64,000 nt of DNA from Pezicula radicicola. Taxonomy: Eukaryota; Ascomycota; Leotiomycetes; Helotiales; Dermateaceae. The notes under the pieces were generated by a model. That model saw only the letters and a program-made list of their open reading frames with translations. It made no database searches and had not been told where the DNA came from. This document shows, one piece after another, positions 56,580 to 64,000 of the stretch (within the stretch, counting starts at the first letter, position 1; each line of letters starts with the position of its first letter). Where the stretch lies: contig PDUO01000047.1 in the NCBI GenBank assembly GCA_003008705.1, positions 338,506-402,505 on the forward strand, read 5' to 3'. Made by a program: the position numbers and the translations under genes.

Positions 56580-56756
56580 TACCTGCTCTGTATTCAGCAT
56601 GCGGGGCAAATTGGGGGAAGCGGAAGAAGAGGCGTGGACAAGGATAAGCAGATCCCCCGCACTGTACTGATGCTGTATCTATTTCAGGGCTCACTGGCTC
56701 ATTCACATTCTCTCAATTCCCACATGAGAATCAGAGCCCAGCACAAGTGCATCACC

Positions 56757-59067
56757 ATGAGTCTTTCAAGCCCTTCTCCATCTCCCAATGCTATCATCGT
56801 CCAACCCAACAATACGCTGCCGCAGGTGAGGCGCAACCGGACCTGCTCAGAATGCAAAAGGAAGAAGACAAGATGTGAGTACAGGCAACCTGACCGAGCC
56901 CCCGAGTGCTACACTACCCACACCATATACTACACACTCCACACTCCATCATCCGCTCTAACTCTCTTCCCCCCTACCGGGCAGGTGACATGCAGCGTCC
57001 GATGTGCTCGTTGTGCTCCCGGACCCAAGCTGTCTGCATGTATCCGAGAGGAAAGAAGCTGAGGGAGGATCGTCGGCGGAAATCTATCAGCAAACCGTCT
57101 AATGACTTGCAATCTAGACACAACCTGAGTGAGTGCACTCCTCTGGGTCATACATTTGGACAACGCCTTGACTAGAGCAGACCAACTTCTCGATACTTCT
57201 ACTACCCGAGATCCTTCTAAATATCTTTTCGAGTCCTCTCCAGGCCAAGATGTCTCATACTCTACCCAGCTTGCTTCATCGACAATTGTGGAGACCAGCC
57301 AATTCTTCCCCAACATCGTTCTTGGGCATCGATTGCCCTCAGTTGATATTCAACGACCCAATTTAGAACTAGATGATAGCCGCCAAGACCACCATTCCCC
57401 TGGATCAAACGCCGATGAGTCTCTTAATCTAGAGAACGATATGGCATTCTTCGCCGAGGAGGCTCCCCACCAATCGAGCAAATGGAGTAACAGGTCAGGT
57501 ACACTCTTGTCATTTCAAGAAGCTTTCGACTGGAACGTGTCTGGCAATGATCAATATTTACGTGGGCTACCTCACGAGCAAAGCCCTGCCGAGATTCTCC
57601 AGCAAACGAAGGAAACAGCCTTGCAAGACCTTCCCCAAGATGTAGTACAAGAACTGTAAGGAAAAATTTTAATTGCCTTGACCATTAGCTGACAGATTAG
57701 GGTTGCCATATATTTTGACAAGATCCATTCATTTATCCCACTCCTGCACAAGCCTCGTTTTTACGGAGGAGTTATTTCAAGGTTTGAAAATGGTCATGAC
57801 AAGTTGTCATCAGAAGACTTGTTGATCTTAAACGGTGTTCTGGCGCTCGCGGCAAGGTTTTCGGAATCTGATCATTTCAGCGGTGTCGATCCCAAAGATC
57901 GTGGGGCGACTTTTGCTCGAGATGCGAAAGCTATCTACGACAGGTTAATATCAGCCTTAGAGATACCAACTTTAACACTTTTGCAAGGATGCATACTCCT
58001 GTCTTTCTACCTGTACGCCGACACGCCAACACCGAGTGCGTGGCTGATGGTTGGCACTTGCTCGAAACTAGCATACGAGCTCGGACTTAACACCGTAGAT
58101 GAAGATTACCTCGCTGGTAGACGAGATCGAACCAATTCAGCGCAGGAGTGGATCGAGGAGGAAGAACTGCGGCGGGCATGGTGGTGTTTCTGGGAGATGG
58201 ACGTTTTCGCATCTTGCATTGCTTGTAGACCGCCCACTATTGATCACAGCAGGGTACAAGTCCTACTGCCCGTCTCTGACGAGAAATGGTTTTCTGGCAT
58301 TCCTACGGCGTCTGCTGCCATAGATCCTCGGTCTTCCCACGCATGGAAGTGTCTCAGAGACTGTCCCAATCAGGATGAGAGAGCGTGGTTTCTCGTCGCC
58401 AACTTTATCCTCATCATAGCTCATGGATTATGCCAGCAGAGTAATATCAGCGCCCAAGAGACGAACGACATCAGCGCTGCAGTATCCTATTTTTCGTTAG
58501 TCCTGCCCGAAAGATTTCATCTAACTTCTAGTCCTCTGCGCTTCAATGACCAACATTTTCGCAAAAACAACTGGATCATATCGACGAATATAATGATTCA
58601 AGGGTAAGTCTGAATGTTCTCGCTCACAGCTGTCACCAAACTGACTTGATCATCTTCATTGCAGTGCGCGAACATTTGTCACATTCTTAAAGGATAATAA
58701 TTCTCCAAACAAATCTGGCGCTGGGATCCCGAATTCCTTTCTGGACTCTCTGGCTGCATCGAAGCATTTTGGCGTAAGATCTCTCGACTACCGGCCTATG
58801 CTTGATCAAATTTCGCGTATCATCCAGCAATGGTCGCCAGACTACATAGCCGTAGCGTCTCCCTTCATAGCTTGTCTGATTGTTGGACCAGCAGCGATCA
58901 ATGTTCGAGTTGCACATGATCTCATGAATAATAAAGAGAGCGCCGAGACAGGGTCTTCATCGGTGGAATTGGCGTTGATTGAACTAGCCTTGTCACGCGT
59001 TGCAAAGTATTGGGGGATGGGAACACTTCTACTGCGTGCGACCTGTACGCCTATGCGGGACTGCTGA
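56757..59067 (+). CDS. Zn2Cys6 fungal transcription factor
   Basis: Five exons (56757-56874, 56985-57128, 57181-57655, 57701-58603, 58665-59067) join in frame to about 680 residues. The zinc cluster is complete: C30, C33, C40, C47, C50, C57 (CSECKRKKTRC, then MCSLC, then C of AVCMYP), split by an intron after the second cysteine pair. A basic linker (KKLREDRRRKS) and an acidic, Ser-rich region follow. Then comes the fungal-specific TF domain (VAIYFDKIHSFIPLLHKPRF, LALAARFSES, LQGCILLSFYLYA, LRRAWWCFWEMDVFASC), which belongs to the middle-homology type. Upstream in-frame ATGs exist (56724), but 56757 gives the usual short N-terminus. Located at the edge of the dioxygenase/FAH/NmrA genes, it is the likely pathway regulator. 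Confidence 0.9.
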
Positions 59068-59423
59068 GTACTGATCCGGGTTGGTAAATATAGTGCTTGA
59101 TTGTCGCAAGAAGTGATGCTTCCCCGATAACTTTCACACGGCGGGCTACTGCTCATTATGAGTATCCACATGGAAGTCAACTGACAAATTGCCTGTTTGC
59201 TGTGTTGTATCTTTGGAAGGGTGTGTCATTCAGCTGCCATTTGACTGCACTGTACAAGCACTTCTACATAACATAATTCGAGCTAAATTTATAATGATTG
59301 CGTGTACTATTGGTGCGGAAAGTGACCATACAATTCAAGATCGTCTAGAGAATGTAGTATCTTATTTTACGCTGTAGTACTAGGAGCAGAAGATACTCCA
59401 GGCTTACCTGGCCCGTGGTCCTT
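59068..59423. other. Intergenic region between convergent genes
   Basis: A 356-bp spacer between the regulator (+) and the dioxygenase gene (-). No gene is seen. It should contain both 3' UTRs. Confidence 0.4.
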
Positions 59424-60541
59424 TCATACGAACTTCCCTAAGTCGGCTAACTCCCTTGTCAAGAAGGCAAGAGGGACATTTGGACCCCAGATAGCGATGG
59501 TGTCGGGTGCGGCGGCTTCGCGTGTGTGAGTGGTGTTGCAGTTGACGAGATCGCCGTCGGCGTAGTGCTCCACGACGTATCCCGAGGGATCAAACCTGGA
59601 TTGGAGTTAACATCGTGTCCACACATCTCCATTTAGTAAACCGTCATTCTTACCAGTAGTCGAAGATCTGACTCCCGAGGAGATGGCGCCCAACTCCGAA
59701 GCAGTTCGTCCAACCTTGTTGTTCCAGGTGATTGTGCCCACTGAGCTCACTGTCAACATCGTCGACCTCGAAGCTTGAATGATGACAGCGGAAGCCGCTC
59801 TCGTGGCGGCCGACAGCGAGGAAGAAGCTCTACACGAGTCACTCATTAGTACCGTCCAGCGTGAGTTGCTTTGTCGGCTAGACTCACATGATGGTCTACA
59901 AACTCTTCGCCCCTATCCATGTGGATGAAGGTCATCATATCTTTGCCAGTTTCTGGAGAGAAGAGAGCGTCCGTCTTTGCCAGGGCAAAGTTGGTCAAGT
60001 ACCAGTCCAGGACTCTATCAAAGTCGCCAGCTGCGACCTCGAAGCCATAATGACCCAACTTGTGAATCTTACTCGGACCAGCCCCAGGACGTTGAAACTC
60101 TCCCTGTCGATTCTTCACGTCCCAGGTATTATACTTCAAGTGTTCGGGCGCCTTCACTAGATCACGCGTCGCCTTGCCGTGGATTAGGGTGATGGTACAG
60201 CCTACGGGATCTGTGATCTTGACTGACTTGCCTCCGCCTAGGTTCGTCAGAGTCTCGATGGGACCTGCACCTTCGAGTTTGGCCGCCTTCTCTAGATCCT
60301 CGAAGTCGTTGACGGCCCATCCGCCGCCAATGAAGTGACGGCGCTCGTCTGATGATCTCTCTGCGAGATAGACGAATTGCTCAGGTCCGAACCCTGCATA
60401 GTAAATGCGGTCTGAGGTCTCTTCTACGACCTTGAAGCCAAAGTCGGCGAAGAATTTGGCGGCTCTTTGGAGGTCTGGGTGCTGGTAATGTACATAGAGA
60501 AGCTTGCGCAGACGAATTCTGTTTTCCGGAGTGTGTGTCAT
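59424..60541 (-). CDS. Extradiol-type ring-cleavage dioxygenase of the VOC superfamily
   Basis: Three exons (59888-60541, 59654-59829, 59424-59595) join in frame to 333 residues; both introns are 58 nt. Two vicinal-oxygen-chelate modules are visible. Module 1 is at about 10-120 (LLYVHYQHPDL...ITDPVGCTITLIHG). Module 2 is at about 158-300, with the likely iron ligands H164 (LGHYGFEV), H235 (CHHSSFEV) and E286 (YVVEHYADGD), the 2-His-1-Glu set of type I extradiol dioxygenases. These enzymes open catechol-like rings next to a hydroxyl (meta cleavage). ATG 60541 is the first real ATG; an upstream TTG is not used. The gene is divergent from the FAH-like gene and close to the NmrA-like gene, so it fits an aromatic degradation module. 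The natural substrate is unknown. Confidence 0.85.
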
Positions 60542-61080
60542 GCTGGGCTCGGACAATGAAAACAATAATGACTAGAGTAAGAGAGTAGGTACGTTATCGA
60601 ATGTATGCAAAGTGTATATGAAGTTTATATGAAGAAAGTACGGTACTGTACATGGTCGCAAAGGTAAATATCAACAATAAATAGAATGACTGATGAATGA
60701 GATAGAGCAGAGAGGACGGTGGCTAGAAGAGTGCTACGGATGCTAAGTCGGAGGCATCTGCGAGTAGACAGTACTGGAGTATCGGGACCGCAAGTGATGT
60801 CGGTGGACACGGCGGCACCTGGAATGCTAGTCCGGGGCCAAGGTTCACCGTTCACACCCCTCCTCACCTCACCCGCCACTTCGCTACGATAGCCCGCCCC
60901 GGTGACGACCTGAAGGTTGCCAGCATACTATTACCGATCGCCTAGAAAGAAAGACATCAAGGGGTTGCTGTCGGGTCTTGTATGGAACCCTCTTACTATA
61001 GGAAGCTTTATCACGTTTCTTATTTACCAGGAACCTACCTGTTTGTCGGATCTGCTTTATCCACTTTCCTTCACCTCAGA
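60542..61080. promoter_or_regulatory. Divergent promoter region, dioxygenase/FAH genes
   Basis: A 539-bp spacer between the two starts. It contains several CGG/CCG triplets, including CCG-N10-CGG at 60788-60803, a possible Zn2Cys6 binding arrangement. No coding sequence is supported. Confidence 0.4.
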
Positions 61081-61969
61081 ATGTCTTTCCAAAGGTTGAT
61101 ACGCTTCGTCGACGAGAATGACAACATAACTTACGGTGACCTAACCGAGGAAATTCCAACAGACAAGATCGAGGGGAAAACAGTAAAGGTGCTGTCTGGG
61201 AGTATCGAAGATGGATTCAAAGTATCTCTGAGACCAGGGTTGTCAAGAAGCTTCTGTGCCCCGTCCCAAACGCACCAATGCTTCTTTGTGTTGGCTTGAA
61301 CTATCACCTCCATGGAGTAGAGGCAGATGTAAGTCACAGAAGTACAGCACCTACCGACAGAGCAATCCACCAATTAATTCTATCCAGTTTCCGATCCCCA
61401 GCATACCAGTCATCTTTGCATCACCTCCTGAGCGCCTGACTGGCCCATTGGACAACATAGAGGTTCATCCATTTGCGCAAAAAGAGCTTGATTACGAAGG
61501 CGAATTGACGCTGGTCCTCAGCAGAGATGGAAAGAATATCGCAGAAGAAGAGGCTCTCGACTACGTCCTAGGATACACGGTTGGGAACGACGTCTCAGCT
61601 CGGCATCTACTATCCAAGGAGGTAGGAGGCATGCAAATGGGGTACGGCAAATCATTCGACACCTTCGGGCCCATTGGACCTTGTATTGTCTCCAAAGACC
61701 TCATTCCAGATCCACACACGCTGCAACTTACCACCAAGGTCAACGGTGAAGTACGACAGAATGAAAATACGTCCGCGATGATCTGGAAAGTTCAGCAGAT
61801 CCTCAAATATGCCTCGATTGGGCGGACTTTGCGACGGGGTACGGTGCTAATGATGGGAACGCCGAATGGAGTAGGTTGATTCTCGAATGGCTTTGTTAAG
61901 AATGGGGATGTGGTGGAGGTTAGCATCAGTAAGATTGGCTCAATTCGAAATAGAATCGCCTTTGAATAA
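61081..61969 (+). pseudogene. Fumarylacetoacetate hydrolase (FAH)-family gene with frameshift and premature stop
   Basis: The N-terminus (61081 on) reads MSFQRLIRFVDENDNITYGD. Then the frame must jump: one base appears missing at about 61230, after which ETRVVKKLLCPVPNAP and LLCVGLNYHLHG continue. An intron (61331-61383, GTAAGT...CCAG) leads to FPIPSIPVIFASPPERL, DYEGELTLVLSRDGKNI, VLGYTVGNDVSAR, GKSFDTFGPIGPCIV, KVNGEVRQ and MMGTPNGVG. An in-frame TGA (61877-61879) stands where relatives have Trp, and the frame then runs on with FVKNGDVVEVSISKIGSIRN to TAA at 61967-61969. The acidic metal ligands of the FAH fold (E and D in DYEGE) are present. FAH enzymes hydrolyse C-C bonds of ring-cleavage products. 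With two lesions but otherwise intact motifs, this looks like recent inactivation, or sequencing errors. Confidence 0.8.
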
Positions 61970-62441
61970 AGTAGCATAGCTAGCTGGTTAGCTGTTACGC
62001 GTAGAAGTATGTAGGGATGTCATTATCACCAATATTTTATGACTTTAATCTCCATCGCAAGTGATTTTCTGAATAGCTTCACTTCATAATCTTCAATTTT
62101 CAATTATCAATCTTCACACTCCACTGCACACTGCCCGTCCCATTGTATCACGGCCATTCTACTATTTGGCACCAATGACATCTGCGTAGCGGTAAGAACA
62201 GCAGTAGAGCGGGAGTGGCGGAACTGCTTTCGCCGACCGTATTCCGCTCCTCCGTGTGCAGTATCAAGAATTCATGAGTGTGATATTATTCTCCGGATTG
62301 TCTATTATTCAATGTTGATGATTCGCTAATTGCCAGCACGATTGACTTCTCACGAACCTTTCACAACGAGGTACCTTCATTCACAATAGTATTACAGTAT
62401 TACAGTATTACAGTATTACCTGCACCATTAGAATAACAATT
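61970..62441. promoter_or_regulatory. Promoter region of the NmrA-like gene
   Basis: A 472-bp spacer. It contains an inverted repeat GCGGAA-N18-TTCCGC (62218-62247), whose arms continue outward with partial symmetry (GGAG...CTCC), a good candidate Zn2Cys6 site. A TATTACAG tandem repeat (three full units plus a partial) lies at 62390-62419, close to the start codon. Confidence 0.5.
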
Positions 62442-63418
62442 ATGACATACGCTTTGAAGAATGCTGCCGTAGCTGGAGTGAGTCCGTAGTTCTGCTTTAT
62501 CGTATGCTCATGCTTTACAAGTTCACCATCACTAATTGCCAGCTCGGACAGGGCAGTGGCATGCTGGGAACTCCAATCCTCGAAGCTCTGGTGACATCCG
62601 GCAGGTTCAACATCACAGTGCTCACTCGAGATGCAGAAAGTCTTACATTCCCTTCGTCGGTCAAGCTAGTAGAGGTAGACTATAACTCGATGGACTCGTT
62701 GATCCAGGCTCTACGGGGCAATGAGATACTGATCTCAACCATTGCCAAAACGGCACTGCCAGCCCAGATTCGACTGGTAGACGCAGCCGTGGAAGCTGGC
62801 GTGAAGCGCTTCCTCCCATCTGAGTTCGGCGGCAACTTAAGCAACAGTAAGACCCAATCATTCCCAACGTACCGTGACAAAGTCAAGATCCAGAATTATA
62901 TCGAGGCAAAAGCGACGACGACGGATCTCACTTACACATATATATACAACAATATACTCTTGGAGTGGGCTCTCTCGACAGGCTTAATAATGAATCTCAA
63001 AAAACTGGAAGCCAATATGTACGATGGCGGCGAAGGATTCTTCTCCACCACACGCATCTCAACTGTGGCACGGGCTGTTGTCAGCGTCTTGAACAACCTG
63101 GAAGCGACAAAGAACCGGAGTATCTACATCCACGATCTTGCCATCTGCCAGCGGAGGTTCGTGGAACTGGCACAGCAATGCACGAATGGGCAGGCCTGGA
63201 CAGTAAACGAGGTTGAAACGTCAGTACTGGAGGAAAAGGCGCGTGCTGATGTGGCGCGAGGCGTTCTCAACATGGACGTCTTTTATGCTTTTGCTGCTCT
63301 GGGCGCTTTTGCTGATGGCCATGGTGGTTATTTTCAGCATGTTGATAATGCCCTGCTTGGGCTTGAAGAGATGTCAGAAGAGGAATTAAGGGGAATTATT
63401 GTAGCTACCATACAATAA
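62442..63418 (+). CDS. NmrA-like/isoflavone-reductase-type NAD(P)-binding oxidoreductase
   Basis: Exons 62442-62477 (36 bp) and 62543-63418 join in frame across a 65-nt intron (GTGAGT...CCAG) to 303 residues. The glycine-rich dinucleotide motif is formed across the junction (GLGQGSGMLG at about 12-21). TVLTR follows strand two, LISTIAK follows later, and VKRFLPSEFGGN is the signature block of the NmrA/isoflavone reductase/PCBER family of atypical short-chain dehydrogenases. Such proteins reduce phenolic or ether substrates, or act as redox sensors without catalysis; which applies here is unclear. Its place next to a ring-cleavage dioxygenase and an FAH gene favours a catabolic reductase. Confidence 0.88.
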
Positions 63419-64000
63419 TCAGAGGCACGAACATGAACTGTTTCGAGGTCCGGTCTTGTATTTTGGGCCGTCTATAAGACTAGCTACCATATCCTGATGT
63501 GTCTTTACTCTTTTTTTTTCTTTCACTTTGTACCTGAGTCTATCAGTGACAGAGTGTATATTGTTAGTGGGTAGACTTTGAGGATAATAGTCTGTTACGA
63601 GGACCTAGGAAGTAGCTTAAAGCTAGCTGTTTTGCCACTGATACTCGTACTGTGCCGACGACTTCATGAATCGCCTAATTCATGAATTCAGACACCGAAA
63701 TGGCCTGAATTTATAATTTCGTTAAAAGCAATTAAGCTTAGAGCTTAATTTAGATCTATTGATTATCATTAAGGCCTAATAAGCTTAGAAATCAACTACC
63801 CGACGCTATAATTATTACTCTATGATTCTATTATATATCGTTATTAATGTTTTAACTTAATCTATTAATAATAATACTAATTTAAAATATATTTATTTAA
63901 TTAAGTTATCTTATTTAAAATTAATCTAAATTATATATAAGTTATTCAATATAGAGATAAGAGGAAGAGAAGAAAGTAATTTAATTTAATTTTATTTTAT
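63419..64000. other. AT-rich terminal spacer with small palindromic hairpin
   Basis: No gene is visible. A perfect inverted repeat TTCATGAAT-CGCCTA-ATTCATGAA lies at 63663-63686 at the border where DNA turns extremely AT-rich (TTAATTAAG-type sequence to the end). This resembles the edge of a RIP-affected repeat that continues beyond the window. Confidence 0.45.

Overview
The window looks like nuclear DNA of a filamentous ascomycete (Pezizomycotina). Most genes carry short introns of about 45-100 nt with GTATGT/GTAAGT-type donors, CTAAC-type branch sites and YAG acceptors. The gene content fits too: PDR-type ABC transporter, HET-domain proteins, Zn2Cys6 regulators, cytochrome P450 and a GPI-anchored Ser/Thr-rich wall protein. 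AT-rich islands and eroded repeats resemble RIP-affected DNA. A lineage such as Leotiomycetes is possible but cannot be proved from this sequence alone. All exon borders are my own splice calls, checked for reading-frame continuity.

Layout. 0.7-9.4 kb: PDR/ABCG efflux pump (+), SAM methyltransferase (-) and a fungal multi-spanning membrane protein (+). 9.4-12.5 kb: repeat-bearing spacer with nested inverted repeats and a possible solo LTR, then an unrecognised two-exon gene. 13.0-17.5 kb: a secreted GH78 alpha-L-rhamnosidase-like enzyme (-), divergent from a type I sulfatase (+). 17.5-22.1 kb: spacer with a retroelement-like remnant, then a secreted protein with an 18-bp-periodic Ala/Ser repeat interrupted by a 250-N assembly gap. 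24.3-36.6 kb: mRNA capping guanylyltransferase (+), GPI-type Ser/Thr-rich protein (-), and the cohesin regulator Pds5 (+). 37.9-48 kb: an intact HET gene (-), a P450 (+), a regulator with two zinc fingers and an incomplete zinc cluster (+), and decayed NACHT and HET relics. 48.5-55 kb: an F-box protein and a DUF2235 gene broken by an in-frame TGA. 55-56.6 kb: AT-rich DNA with a 418-bp TIR element flanked by TA. 56.8-63.4 kb: a catabolic-looking cluster of Zn2Cys6 regulator, extradiol-type VOC dioxygenase, fumarylacetoacetate-hydrolase-like gene with two lesions, and NmrA-like reductase. An AT-rich tail follows.

Working together. Three local modules are plausible. First, the rhamnosidase and sulfatase share a 778-bp intergenic promoter and could act on a sulfated, rhamnose-containing glycan. 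Second, the P450 and the downstream regulator form a small tandem pair, with a perfect inverted repeat just upstream of the P450 TATA box. Third, the dioxygenase/FAH/NmrA genes with their regulator resemble an aromatic ring meta-cleavage pathway, although the hydrolase gene appears inactivated here. The housekeeping genes (capping enzyme, Pds5) mark a conserved core between accessory stretches.
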